The translations under genes were made by a program, and so were the position numbers. 64,000 nucleotides of DNA from Levilinea sp. (GTDB lineage Bacteria; Chloroflexota; Anaerolineae; Anaerolineales; Anaerolineaceae), in NCBI GenBank assembly GCA_029975215.1, contig JARKPO010000007.1, positions 17,807-81,806 of the forward strand, written 5' to 3'. Under the pieces are notes generated by a model, which saw only the letters and a list, made by a program, of their open reading frames with translations, was not told where the DNA came from and made no database searches. Below are positions 17,966-27,168 of this stretch, one piece after another (within the stretch, counting starts at the first letter, position 1; each line of letters starts with the position of its first letter).

Positions 17966-18922
17966 CTATTCCACCAAACCGCGCGGCGCATTGTCCAAAA
18001 TGGCGTTCACTTCGGCGGTTTCGCTCTCGCTCAATTTCCAATCCGAGGCTTTCACATTGGCCAGGAGCTGATCCAGCCGGGTGGCGCCGGTGATGACCGA
18101 GCGCACCTCCGGGCGAGCCAACAGCCAGGCCTGAGCCAGTTCATTCAAGCCGCGGCCACGGGCCTTGGCCCAGGCGTCCAGCTTTTCAATGCGGTCGTAA
18201 TTTTCGTCCGTCATGTACTGCTGCACATAGGTGCTGCTTTCCCCGCGCGAACCGGCAGGGGCGGGTTGACCGCGCTGGTATTTGCCGCTGAGGAAGCCGC
18301 CCGCCAGAGGGAAATAAGGCACAAAGCCGGTGCCATGCGCGCGGCAGTAGGGCAGCACCTCGGTTTCCACCCCGCGTTCCAGCATATGGTAATGCGACTG
18401 GAGGGCGATGAAAGGCGTCCACCCGCGCACCTCCGCCAGCAAATTGGCGTGAGCCAGCTGCCAGGAGGCAAACGCCGATGCGCCGATGTAGCGCACCTTG
18501 CCCATGCGCACCAGGTCGTCCAACGCGCGCAGGGTTTCTTCAATCGGCGTGGTCTCATCCCAGCGGTGCAGGTAATACAGATCAATGTGGTCGTGCTGCA
18601 AGCGCCGCAGGCTGTCTTCGACGGCGTTGAAAATATGGTAGCGCGAGGCGCCCCGTTCCATGATGCCTTCGCCGGTTTCGAAATAAAACTTGGTGGCCAG
18701 CACAAAACGATTCCAGCGGCCTTTGAGGGCCATCCCCAGGGTTTCTTCAGAGCGTCCGTCCGTGTAGATATTGGCCGAATCGAGGAAATTGATGCCGTGA
18801 TCCTGCGCCGCAGCGATGACTTCGTTCACGCCCGCCTGATCCAGCTTGGAGCCAAAGCGGTTGGTGCCCAGCCCGATGACGGATACCCGCAGCCCAGAAG
18901 GGCCTAGATTGCGATATTCCAT
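17966..18922 (-). CDS. Aldo/keto reductase
   Basis: NADPH-dependent carbonyl reductase of 318 aa with the (beta/alpha)8 fold. The catalytic tetrad is visible: Asp48 and Tyr53 in LDSANIYTDGRSEE, Lys78 in ATKF, and His119 in YYLHRWD. Start ATG at 18922 has GAAGGAGAG upstream. It resembles the YghZ/Kv-beta-like subgroup of stress reductases; the physiological substrate is not known. It belongs to the minus-strand group hpt to dodecin. Confidence 0.93.
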   Translation of the reverse strand: MEYRNLGPSGLRVSVIGLGTNRFGSKLDQAGVNEVIAAAQDHGINFLDSANIYTDGRSEETLGMALKGRWNRFVLATKFYFETGEGIMERGASRYHIFNAVEDSLRRLQHDHIDLYYLHRWDETTPIEETLRALDDLVRMGKVRYIGASAFASWQLAHANLLAEVRGWTPFIALQSHYHMLERGVETEVLPYCRAHGTGFVPYFPLAGGFLSGKYQRGQPAPAGSRGESSTYVQQYMTDENYDRIEKLDAWAKARGRGLNELAQAWLLARPEVRSVITGATRLDQLLANVKASDWKLSESETAEVNAILDNAPRGLVE

Positions 18923-18962
18923 GCGGTTATGCTCTCCTTCATGTTCAAAATCCAGCGCGCGT

Positions 18963-19958
18963 TCAGCGCACCTGGTTGGGATCAATCACATACAGCCACC
19001 AGTTGTTGGCCACGCTGCCGGTGAACCCCGCCTTGCGCGGAAAATGCCCCAGCCACCACAGGTGGTGCTGGCGGATGTCGCCCCCGCCCCATTCAGCGCA
19101 GCCCACCATCACCGCCTCGCCGCGCAGCTGGGGGAAATCGCTCCAGGTGCGGCAGCGGGTGAGCACGGGGGTGGGGTTGCCCCATTCATAATCGGTGCGG
19201 CTGTTGGGGGCGTAATGCACACTGCCCACCTCGGCCTGGCCGGGGTGGCTTTTGTCATAGCGCGTAAAGCGCTCCCAAAAATTGGGTGTGCCGCTGGCGG
19301 TGCTGTACACATGCTGGAGGATGGACTCAGCCCGGTGGCCAAAGGCTTCTAACATCTCGCCCACCCCGCGCTGCAAATTGAAGCCCATCAAAATCACACG
19401 GCGGTTAAAACTGCCCGCGTTTTCCAAGGCAGGCGCGTTGCACCAAAATGCGCCCGGCCCAGCCATGCGCGATTCATAAAACCCGGCGTACGGATAGCCC
19501 ATCAGCCAGATCTCGTCCGCGTCCCCACGGTTCACGCGCTCCACCAGGTTAAAATCGGCCACCAGGCGGTGGTAATCGAGCCAATCGGGCTGGTGAGCGC
19601 TGCTTTCACCGCGGATCACCGCCAGATATTCCTCCGGGGTGTAGCGAAACCCGTCCGCCTTGACAGGGAAGGCATGCGTGGTGATGCGCTCGGTGAGTGT
19701 GTAGCGCACATAGCCGCCGCTGACCGTCTGCAGATCCTGGATGTAGGCGTTCATCAGGGCTTCGGGATCGTTCCAACGCATGACCTTCGAGAGGGGCTGG
19801 TTGTCGTGCGAAGGCACCAGCGGGTCAAACAAAATTGCCAGCACCTTACGCTCCACCGGCTGAATCTCCCACCCGGCGGGCGGTGGGGGTTCGGGCGGGG
19901 CCGGCGCGGCAAACAGCGAGCGCCACCAGGCTTGCAGCTTGCGGAAAAATTCATCCAT
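18963..19958 (-). CDS. Conserved hypothetical protein
   Basis: A 331-aa protein I do not recognise functionally. It has no clear signal peptide; an N-terminal Trp-rich amphipathic stretch (WWRSLF) precedes a Pro-rich segment (APPEPPPPAG). The body contains WLMGYPYAGFYESRMAGPGAF, RVILMGFN, GHRAES and HYAPNSRTDYEWGN, motifs I have seen in uncharacterised actinobacterial and Chloroflexota proteins. The conserved His, Glu and Asp residues could form a metal or catalytic site, but this is a guess. It lies 18 bases after hpt. Confidence 0.75.
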   Translation of the reverse strand: MDEFFRKLQAWWRSLFAAPAPPEPPPPAGWEIQPVERKVLAILFDPLVPSHDNQPLSKVMRWNDPEALMNAYIQDLQTVSGGYVRYTLTERITTHAFPVKADGFRYTPEEYLAVIRGESSAHQPDWLDYHRLVADFNLVERVNRGDADEIWLMGYPYAGFYESRMAGPGAFWCNAPALENAGSFNRRVILMGFNLQRGVGEMLEAFGHRAESILQHVYSTASGTPNFWERFTRYDKSHPGQAEVGSVHYAPNSRTDYEWGNPTPVLTRCRTWSDFPQLRGEAVMVGCAEWGGGDIRQHHLWWLGHFPRKAGFTGSVANNWWLYVIDPNQVR

Positions 19959-19976
19959 ACTGGCCTCCTCGCTGGC

Positions 19977-20543
19977 TCAGCCGTAAATCTTGTGATACTT
20001 ATCCAAATCCACCGAGGCGATATAGGGCAGGTTGCGGCCTTTTTCATCAATATCCAGGCCGTAACCCACCACAAAGTAGTCCGGTATTTGAAAGCCGCAG
20101 TAATCAATGGGGATGTCCACTTTGCGGCGTTCCACCTTATCCAACAGAGCACACACCTTTAGGCTGCGCGGTTTGCGGTCTAACAGCAGCTTGCGGATGG
20201 TGGCGATGGTGTAGCCCGTGTCCACAATGTCGTCAATCAGAATCACATCCCAACCAGCGATGTTGGTTTTATGGTCGGAATCAATGCGGATGAAGCCGCT
20301 GGACTCGGCTCCGGCATAAGAAGATACCGACATGAAGTCCATGGTCAGCGGCAGCTGCACCTTGCGCATCAGGTCGGTGATGAACATCACACTGCCGCGC
20401 AGCAGCCCCAAAAGCAGCAGCTTATCTGAGCCGCGGTAATCACGGGTGATGGTGTTGCCCAACTGCTGCACGCGCCGCTCGATTTCTTCTTGTGAAAAAA
20501 GAATTTGGCCGATAAAGTCGTAGGAAAAATCATGCGCTGTCAT
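19977..20543 (-). CDS. hpt: Hypoxanthine phosphoribosyltransferase
   Basis: Makes IMP (and GMP) from hypoxanthine/guanine and PRPP in purine salvage. The PRPP-binding motif ILIDDIVDTGYT is at residues 101-112; the LLRGS loop (47-51) and the flexible loop with MSVSSYAG (71-78) are present, and VVGYGLDIDEKGRNLPYI closes the protein as in bacterial HPRTs. Start ATG at 20543 has GATGAGGAGCAAGCG upstream. First gene of the minus-strand group down to dodecin, divergent from the secreted protein gene. Confidence 0.95.
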   Translation of the reverse strand: MTAHDFSYDFIGQILFSQEEIERRVQQLGNTITRDYRGSDKLLLLGLLRGSVMFITDLMRKVQLPLTMDFMSVSSYAGAESSGFIRIDSDHKTNIAGWDVILIDDIVDTGYTIATIRKLLLDRKPRSLKVCALLDKVERRKVDIPIDYCGFQIPDYFVVGYGLDIDEKGRNLPYIASVDLDKYHKIYG

Positions 20544-20671
20544 CGCTTGCTCCTCATCAAAATTCGCGGTTCCGCAAAATGATTGTATCAGCGAATCCCT
20601 TTGAATGGAAACCTTTGGGATTATTTCGAGTACAATGCTCAATATACTCACCTATTCGCCCGGAGTGCGCC

Positions 20672-22159
20672 ATGAGAAAACTTTCTCTTCTGATCCGCGG
20701 TGTTGCCATCTTTGGTTTGGCTCTCAGCCTGCTTTGGCAGGCCGCCCTGCCGGTTCAGGCCGATGTGGCTCCGCCGGATTGGCCGCCCGGGGCCAACCCC
20801 GCCCCAGGTGCAGAGATCACCCAGGTGCGCATGGAATCCGAAAAGGTGACCCTGACGGTCTTACCCAAGCCGAACGGGGCCGCCCCAGGCTCCGCTGCAG
20901 TGGAGGCGGTGTTTAACCTGCGCAATTTGGGCAGCGCCGAAGAGAAAATGACCGTGCGCTTCCCGCTTTCCTTCTGGAACGGTTCTTCCGACGGCTTTGG
21001 CCGCTTTCCAGAGATTCGCAGCATCGAAGTCAAAGTAAACAACCGCAGCGTCCCCACCCGCCGCATGGAAAGCCCCAACCCCAGCGAATATGAAGATACA
21101 CCCCTGCCCTGGGCAGCCTTTGATGTGACCTTCCCGCCCGGCGAGGAAGTGGTGCTGTGGGTGCGCTACGGGTGTGACGGCATGGGCGAATTCCCCAACG
21201 TCTCCTTCCGCTACATCCTGGAAACGGGCGCGGGCTGGCAGGGGACCATTGGTAAGGCCGAATTGGAGGTACGCCTGCCCTACCCCGCCAGCGAAGAGAA
21301 CGTCGTTTTTGATGAAGGTGTCGGCTTCGGTGGGATGACCCCTGGGGGCATTCTTTCAGGGCAGTCCATCCGCTGGGTTTTCGAAGACCTGGAACCCGGT
21401 CCGCAGGATAACCTGAACGTGCGGGTGACCATGCCCGCAGCCTGGCAAAAGGTGTTGAAAGAGCGCGAATATACCCAGCGCAGCCCGCGCGACGGCGAAG
21501 GCTGGGGACGGCTGGGCAAGGCGCTGAAAGATGTGCTGCGGCTGCGGCGCGGCATGCGCACGGACGCGGCAGCACAGAAAATGTACCAAGAAAGCGTCCG
21601 CGCGTATGAAAAATCCGTCGAACTGCTGCCAGAAGATGCGCTGTGGCATTACGGCTTTGCCGATTTGCTGTGGCTGCGGGCTTATTGGAGCGATCAGGGC
21701 ATTTTCTCATCCCAATACAGCGATGCCCGCCGTGCAGTTCTGGAGCTGCGCCGCGCACTGGAAATTAACCCCAAACTGCCCCAGGCGTTGGAGATGCTGC
21801 AAGAGGTAGGGCTTTCGGCCCCCGATCTGGTGCGGTGGGACGGTTCCAGCGCAGATTATTTGATTCTAACAGCCACCCCCACGGCCAAACCGACCGAGAT
21901 CCCCATCGAAGCCCTGTTGGCCAGCCCCACCCCGCCCGCACCGCCCACCCCAACGCAGGCGGTTCCCCCCAGCCCGGCTCCCCCCGCGCAGGAGCAGGCC
22001 GCCCAACCCTCACCCACCCCCACCCCGCCGCCCACGGCGACCGTGCCGCCCAACGCCAAAGGTCCGCGTCTGCCGGGCTGCGCATCTGCCTTGGCTCTGC
22101 CGGCGGCCGCGGTGATGCTGTGGGCGCGCGGGCGAAAGGCCAATCCCATATCGGGATAA
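20672..22159 (+). CDS. Secreted protein with C-terminal membrane anchor, function unknown
   Basis: A 495-aa exported protein. A signal peptide (residues 1-30, cleavage after PVQA) is followed by a beta-rich domain reminiscent of DUF4424-type secreted proteins, then a helical TPR-like part (about 290-380, with YEKSVELLPEDALWHYG and RRALEINPKLPQALEML), a Thr/Pro-rich linker of about 60 residues, and a C-terminal tail with LPGC, a hydrophobic stretch and WARGRK. The tail looks like a C-terminal sorting or anchoring signal. Start ATG has CGGAG upstream. No enzymatic motif was found. Confidence 0.8.
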   Translation: MRKLSLLIRGVAIFGLALSLLWQAALPVQADVAPPDWPPGANPAPGAEITQVRMESEKVTLTVLPKPNGAAPGSAAVEAVFNLRNLGSAEEKMTVRFPLSFWNGSSDGFGRFPEIRSIEVKVNNRSVPTRRMESPNPSEYEDTPLPWAAFDVTFPPGEEVVLWVRYGCDGMGEFPNVSFRYILETGAGWQGTIGKAELEVRLPYPASEENVVFDEGVGFGGMTPGGILSGQSIRWVFEDLEPGPQDNLNVRVTMPAAWQKVLKEREYTQRSPRDGEGWGRLGKALKDVLRLRRGMRTDAAAQKMYQESVRAYEKSVELLPEDALWHYGFADLLWLRAYWSDQGIFSSQYSDARRAVLELRRALEINPKLPQALEMLQEVGLSAPDLVRWDGSSADYLILTATPTAKPTEIPIEALLASPTPPAPPTPTQAVPPSPAPPAQEQAAQPSPTPTPPPTATVPPNAKGPRLPGCASALALPAAAVMLWARGRKANPISG

Positions 22160-22201
22160 GAGCCAGTCGCGCCTACCGGTTGGTTTTTTTGTGCGCCGTG
22201 C

Positions 22202-22207
22202 TACAAT
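22202..22207 (+). promoter_or_regulatory. -10 box placing a leaderless start on the GGDEF gene
   Basis: TACAAT with TTGGTT (22180-22185) 16 bases upstream. The ATG at 22215 starts seven bases after the box, with no Shine-Dalgarno, so transcript and coding start should coincide. Confidence 0.6.
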
Positions 22208-22214
22208 AAAAACG

Positions 22215-24662
22215 ATGAACTGGCACCTCACGCCTCTCTCAGGATTGATCCTGCTGGCAGCCGTCATCCCGCTGGGTTTGCTGGTGCTGGCTCGCCTGCG
22301 TCCGGCCATGCTGGCCCGGCCGCAGTTTTGTTTGTTGTTGGCAGCGATCATCGTCTGGCAGGTGGGGTACAGCCTGGAATGGGGCACACAGAGCTTCACT
22401 CAAAAGCTGTTTTGGGCACAGGTGGAGTATCTCGGCATTGTGTGGGTGCCTTTGCTCTGGGCGCTGCTGGTGGCCGAAGCCACCCATCAAAGCAGTTGGC
22501 TGCAGCTCCCCCGTATTCGCTGGCTGGCAGTGCTGCCCATGGTCACCATCGTGATGGTCTGGAGCAACGACGCCCATGGCCTGGTTTGGAGCCAGATCAC
22601 CCTATCGGCGGGCAGCGCCACCGGACCGCTGCACTTTGAACACGGCCCCTGGTTCTGGCTGAATGTGTTTTATACGTATTTTTTGGTGATCCTTTCCTGG
22701 GTATGGCTGGTGCAGGAGCTGCGCCGCCCGTTCAGCGTTCACCGCCGCCAGGTCGCCTTGCTGCTGGGCATCAGCACCCTGCCGGTGGCTGCGAACCTGG
22801 CCTACCTGGTCTTTCGCCAGCAGCTCAACGGCCTGGATCTGACCCCTATCGGCCTGGGTCTGGCCGCCCTGGTGTACGGCCTGGCGGTGGCCTGGGATAA
22901 CAGCTATGTGCTGCTGCCGGTGGCGCGCGCCGTGCTGATTGAGGCTTTACAGGACGGCGTGGTAGTGATGGACGCGTCGAACCGCATTTTGGATATCAAT
23001 CCGGCGGCACGCTCCATGCTGTCCAATCCCAAAGAAGAAGTCATCAGCCGTCCAGTGAACGCCGCCCTGCCGTTTTTGGACTCATTGGTGGCCAACCCCG
23101 TGCCGCAGAGCGAGATCGAACTTTCCCCCGGACGGTTTGTGGAAGTGCGCACCATCCCGCTGAATAACCGCGGCGTTTTTGTGGGGCATTTGGTCCTGCT
23201 GCGCGACATCTCCGAGCGCAAGCAGGCCGAACTGGCCTTACAGGACAGCGAACTCAAATTCCGCACCCTGGTGCAGGTCAGCTCCGATGCGATCTTCATC
23301 ATTGACAACGAGACCGGCCAGATTCTGGATGTGAACGAAGCCGGTCCGGCCATGTATGGGTACACGCGCGAAGAACTGCTGAGCATGAAGAATACGGACG
23401 TCTCCGCACAGCCGGAAGAAACCCGCATCGCCACGCACAGCACCGAAATCGGCCAGGTGCTGGTTCCCGTGCGCTACCACCGCCGCAAAGACGGCACAGT
23501 GTTCCCTGTGGAGATCATCGGAAAGGCGTTTGAATGGAAAGGGCGCACCGTGCACGCCGCCGCCATCCGCGATATCAGCGAGCGCGTTCGCGTGGACAAG
23601 CAGTTGGAAGGTCTGCTCAAAGCCGAACGCAGCCGGGTGAAGCAGTTAGATGCGCTGCGCATGATCTGGGTGGAGTTGGCCACGGAATTTGACCTGAACT
23701 CGCTCCTATCCAAAATCTTGGAAAGCGCCCGCAGCCTGCTCTCCGCTGATACCGGTGAGCTTTCTTTGTATGAGCCAGAGGAAGATCAACTGCGGGTGGT
23801 GGCTTCCTGCGGTTTTGACAAAGACACCGGCGGAGATATTGTGCCAATGGGCGAAGGTCTGATGGGGCTTTCGGCACAAACCAAGCAGCCCTTGTTGGTG
23901 AAAAATTACCAAAAATGGGAGAATCGTTCGCCGCGCTACTCTACCCTGGTGTTGGAAGAGGCGGTGGGCGCCCCCATGCTGTCGGGCGGGGTGCTGTTGG
24001 GATCGGTGGTGTTGGGCAGCTTCCAGCCGAACACCTTTGATGCATCCAGCATGGATTTGCTGAATTTGTTCGTGCAGCAGGCCTCGCTGGCCATTCACAA
24101 CGCGCGCCTGTTCGAGCAGTTGAACGACCTGGCAGTCACCGACACGCTTACCGGCCTGTTTAACCGCCGCCACTTTTTCTATCAGGCCGAAACCCTGGTG
24201 ATCCGCGCCCAGCGGTACAGTTCGCCCCTTTCGGCGGTGATGATTGACCTGGACCACTTCAAAGAGATCAATGATACTTTCGGCCACTCCGCGGGGGATC
24301 ATGTTCTGCGTGAGGTGGCGCGGGTATTGTCGGCAGCCCTGCGCAAAAGCGATCTGATTGGGCGTTACGGCGGCGAAGAATTCTGCGTGCTGCTGCCTGA
24401 AATTGATTTGGAAGAAGCCCGCGCTGCCGCGGAACGGCTGCGGCAGGAAGTCTTTAACCTGCAAATCCCCACCCTTAAGGGCACGGCTGCGGTGACGGCC
24501 AGCCTGGGGGTGGCTACGTTGAACCTCAGCGGTGAAACCCTCGATCAGCTCCTGCAGCGGGCCGATGCCGCCCTGTATCGGGCAAAACGCGCCGGGCGCA
24601 ACGCGGTTTCAGTGGAAGCAGGTGGGGGCGCGGACGTGATGGTGGATGACAAACTACAGTAA
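22215..24662 (+). CDS. Membrane 7TM-PAS-PAS-GAF-GGDEF diguanylate cyclase
   Basis: An 815-aa sensor that should make cyclic di-GMP. Seven hydrophobic segments form a HisKA_7TM-like sensor (residues 8-230), followed by two PAS domains (about 240-335 and 345-458), a GAF domain (480-635) and a GGDEF domain (640-800). The active site is GGEEF (719-723), and the inhibitory I-site RKSD (710-713) lies five residues before it, so product feedback is likely. The ATG at 22215 follows a -10 box by seven bases and lacks a ribosome site, hence a leaderless mRNA. The signal sensed is unknown. Confidence 0.93.
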   Translation: MNWHLTPLSGLILLAAVIPLGLLVLARLRPAMLARPQFCLLLAAIIVWQVGYSLEWGTQSFTQKLFWAQVEYLGIVWVPLLWALLVAEATHQSSWLQLPRIRWLAVLPMVTIVMVWSNDAHGLVWSQITLSAGSATGPLHFEHGPWFWLNVFYTYFLVILSWVWLVQELRRPFSVHRRQVALLLGISTLPVAANLAYLVFRQQLNGLDLTPIGLGLAALVYGLAVAWDNSYVLLPVARAVLIEALQDGVVVMDASNRILDINPAARSMLSNPKEEVISRPVNAALPFLDSLVANPVPQSEIELSPGRFVEVRTIPLNNRGVFVGHLVLLRDISERKQAELALQDSELKFRTLVQVSSDAIFIIDNETGQILDVNEAGPAMYGYTREELLSMKNTDVSAQPEETRIATHSTEIGQVLVPVRYHRRKDGTVFPVEIIGKAFEWKGRTVHAAAIRDISERVRVDKQLEGLLKAERSRVKQLDALRMIWVELATEFDLNSLLSKILESARSLLSADTGELSLYEPEEDQLRVVASCGFDKDTGGDIVPMGEGLMGLSAQTKQPLLVKNYQKWENRSPRYSTLVLEEAVGAPMLSGGVLLGSVVLGSFQPNTFDASSMDLLNLFVQQASLAIHNARLFEQLNDLAVTDTLTGLFNRRHFFYQAETLVIRAQRYSSPLSAVMIDLDHFKEINDTFGHSAGDHVLREVARVLSAALRKSDLIGRYGGEEFCVLLPEIDLEEARAAAERLRQEVFNLQIPTLKGTAAVTASLGVATLNLSGETLDQLLQRADAALYRAKRAGRNAVSVEAGGGADVMVDDKLQ

Positions 24663-24677
24663 AGAAAGGCTCTGAAG

Positions 24678-25145
24678 ATGCCGCGGTACCCCTACCCAAC
24701 CCTCCCCATGGATGTGACCATTTCTATCCTATCCGCGGTGGATGATGAATTGATTTCGGCTTTTCAAACCTTAATGCCGCAATTGAACCCCAGCCTGCCC
24801 GCGCCGGATGCAGCCGCGCTGTCTTCTATCCTTTCTTTCCCCGCAGTAAGCCTTTTGGCAGCCCGCCTGGAGGGCAGGATCGTGGGCGTGTTGACCCTGG
24901 CGGTGTTCCCCGCACCCACCGGCGTGCGCGCCTGGGTGGAGGATGTGGTCGTGGATCAGACGGCGCGCGGGCGCGGGATTGGCGAAGCGCTGACGCGCTG
25001 GGCTTTGGCTCTGGCGGCCGAACGCGGCGCAAAATCGGTGGAACTGACCTCGCGCCCCGCGCGTGCCGCAGCCAACCGCCTGTACCAGCGCCTGGGGTTT
25101 ATCCAGCCGCAAACCAATTATTACCGTTATTCCTTCACGGAGTGA
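24678..25145 (+). CDS. GNAT-family N-acetyltransferase
   Basis: A 155-aa acetyl-CoA transferase. Motif A (VEDVVVDQTARGRGIGEAL) contains the RGRGIG pyrophosphate loop, and ANRLYQRLGFIQ at the C-terminus is the usual motif B region. An in-frame ATG at 24711 (MDVTISIL) is an alternative start nearer the domain. It starts 15 bases after the GGDEF gene and 9 bases before a second GNAT, so the three may share a transcript. Substrate unknown. Confidence 0.88.
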   Translation: MPRYPYPTLPMDVTISILSAVDDELISAFQTLMPQLNPSLPAPDAAALSSILSFPAVSLLAARLEGRIVGVLTLAVFPAPTGVRAWVEDVVVDQTARGRGIGEALTRWALALAAERGAKSVELTSRPARAAANRLYQRLGFIQPQTNYYRYSFTE

Positions 25146-25154
25146 GGGTGCCCC

Positions 25155-25619
25155 ATGAAGATGTTTCGTATTCGCCCTCCGGAGCCGCAGGATGAAGCTG
25201 CATTGGTGGATCTTTCGCTCCATTTTGCCGGTGAATCCGACTGGACCAGCACCATCCCCATCGGGCAAATTGACACCCTGGAAAAGGCGCACCAACGTTT
25301 GTTCGGAGAACAGGTCCTTTCAGTGGTGGTGGCCGAAAACGACCAGGGCAAGATGATTGGGTACATAGGCATTTACCGCACCGAACACAACCCCTATGCG
25401 TCCATATTGGTACACAAGGAATATCGCCTGCGCGGGTTGGGGCGGGCTTTGGTGGAGCAGGCCTTTGAAAAACTGCCCCCTGGCCTGACGGTGGAAGCCT
25501 GGGTGGGAGCTTTTAACCATCTATCCCTGGCTGCCACCCCCCGCCTGGGGTTCCATTGGGATCACAGCGTTGAGGTGGACGGGCGCACCTTGAATATTTT
25601 CATTCGCCAATCAGAATAG
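25155..25619 (+). CDS. GNAT-family N-acetyltransferase
   Basis: A 154-aa GNAT. The acetyl-CoA loop is RLRGLGRAL after SILVHKEY, and the C-terminal part ends with RLGFHWDHSVEVDGR. It is distinct from the preceding GNAT, with low visible similarity. Start ATG has GTGAGGGTG upstream. Target unknown. Confidence 0.86.
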   Translation: MKMFRIRPPEPQDEAALVDLSLHFAGESDWTSTIPIGQIDTLEKAHQRLFGEQVLSVVVAENDQGKMIGYIGIYRTEHNPYASILVHKEYRLRGLGRALVEQAFEKLPPGLTVEAWVGAFNHLSLAATPRLGFHWDHSVEVDGRTLNIFIRQSE

Positions 25620-25639
25620 ACCTCACCCAATCGGCAGTT

Positions 25640-25679
25640 AAAAACGCCAGCCCGCGCTGTATTCTTTTGCGGGCTGGCG
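25640..25679 (-). terminator. Terminator of tyrS
   Basis: Eleven-base arms (25645-25655 and 25669-25679), 13-base loop, and on the minus strand TTTTTAA directly after the stem. Serves the minus-strand tyrS; the plus-strand GNAT may use it weakly. Confidence 0.82.
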
Positions 25680-25701
25680 AATGGTTTCAGCAGGGATGCG
25701 C

Positions 25702-26982
25702 CTAAGACAGCACGCGCACCAGATGGTAGTTCTTTTTGCCCTTGCGCAGGACGATGAACTGTCCGGCCAACAGATCGTTGACCGTCACCATCTGCAGCGG
25801 GTCTTGGATGCGCACGTTGTTGATGGACAGACCGCCCTCGCTGATGCTGCGGCGGGCATCGCCCTTGGATTTAACCAGACTGGTTCCGACCAACAGGTCC
25901 ACTACGGCCAGCCCTTCGCCTTCCAACTGGCTTTTGGGCAGCTCGCTGGCGGGCACTTCGGCGAACACGTCGGCAATATCAGCGGCGTCCAGGCTGCTGA
26001 TGTCACCGCCAAACAGGGCCTGAGTGGCCTGTTCAGCGCGCGCCAGGGCCGTGGGGCCGTGGACGGTGTCGGTCATCACCCGCGCCAGCGTACGCTGAGC
26101 TTCGCGCTGTTCGGGGCGCTGTGCAGTGGCCTCGGCCAGGGCTTCAATCTCATCCTTAGACAGAAAAGTGAAGTATTTCAGGTAGTTCACCACATCCCGG
26201 TCGTCCGTATTCAACCAGAACTGGTAGAAACGATAGGGTGAGGTGCGCTCTGCCGAAAGCCACACACTGCCCGATTCGGTTTTGCCAAACTTGCTGCCGT
26301 CGGATTTGGTGATCAGCGGATACACCATGCCGTAAGCCTGCCCACCGCGCATGCGCCGGATCAGCTCCACGCCCGCAGTAATGTTGCCCCATTGGTCGCT
26401 CCCGCCGGTCTGCAGCACGCAGCCGGCGTGATCGTACAGATAGAGGAAATCGTAGGACTGCATCAACATGTAAGAGAATTCGGTGAAGGACAAACCGTCC
26501 TCCCGTTCCAGGCGGCTGCGCACAGAATCTTTGGCCAGCATGTAGTTGACGGTGAAATGCTTTCCAACGTCGCGCAGGAACGAGACCAGATTGAGCGGGA
26601 CAAGCCAATCGGCGTTGTTCCACAGGCGGGCGGGGTTCGATTTCACCTCGAAATCCAGGAAATGCGCCAACTGGCCCTTGATGGACTCCACATTGGCAGC
26701 CAACTGCTCCAGACTGAGCAGCTGACGTTCCTGCGCCTTCCCGCTGGGATCGCCGATCATGCCGGTTCCGCCCCCGGCCAGCGCGATGGGATGGTGCCCA
26801 TAGCGCTGAAGGCGCGCCAGGGCGATCAACGGGACCATATGGCCGACGTGCAGACTGTCGCCGGTGGGGTCAAACCCGTTGTAGACCGTGACCTTCTGGC
26901 TGGCCAGCAGCTGCTGGACGCCTTCGACATGGTCATACACCATACCGCGCCACTTCAGATCTTCAAAAGCATTTGCAAACAT
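25702..26982 (-). CDS. tyrS: Tyrosyl-tRNA synthetase
   Basis: Charges tRNA-Tyr. Class I synthetase of 426 aa: HIGH-type HVGHM in [12 protein letters not shown], tyrosine-pocket residues in [26 protein letters not shown], and the KMSKS-like KFGKT. The C-terminal S4 RNA-binding domain spans about residues 355-420. Start ATG follows AGGAAGGGAAAC. No T-box leader is visible in the roughly 190 bases upstream, unlike many Firmicutes tyrS genes. Confidence 0.97.
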   Translation of the reverse strand: MFANAFEDLKWRGMVYDHVEGVQQLLASQKVTVYNGFDPTGDSLHVGHMVPLIALARLQRYGHHPIALAGGGTGMIGDPSGKAQERQLLSLEQLAANVESIKGQLAHFLDFEVKSNPARLWNNADWLVPLNLVSFLRDVGKHFTVNYMLAKDSVRSRLEREDGLSFTEFSYMLMQSYDFLYLYDHAGCVLQTGGSDQWGNITAGVELIRRMRGGQAYGMVYPLITKSDGSKFGKTESGSVWLSAERTSPYRFYQFWLNTDDRDVVNYLKYFTFLSKDEIEALAEATAQRPEQREAQRTLARVMTDTVHGPTALARAEQATQALFGGDISSLDAADIADVFAEVPASELPKSQLEGEGLAVVDLLVGTSLVKSKGDARRSISEGGLSINNVRIQDPLQMVTVNDLLAGQFIVLRKGKKNYHLVRVLS

Positions 26983-27120
26983 GTTTCCCTTCCTACGATG
27001 GGCCGCCCGGGGCAGGGCTGACCGAGATATCAGTTGATTTTAACACGGTTTCCTGCGCCTGAAACCCGCTATCCGGCCAGGTTTTTGGCTGTCCACTTCG
27101 CGCAGCGCAGTCAAAGGTCG

Positions 27121-27126
27121 TATAAT
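27121..27126 (+). promoter_or_regulatory. -10 box of degV
   Basis: TATAAT, 42 bases before the degV ATG; the -35 region (TTCGCG at 27098) is weak. Confidence 0.5.
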
Positions 27127-27168
27127 GGTCTCATTAACACTAGGTCCGGCGAAACAGGAAGGGACGGT

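Noticed and set aside
26983..27168. T-box riboswitch upstream of tyrS
   Set aside because: No TGGNACCGCG-like T-box sequence or antiterminator was found in the leader.
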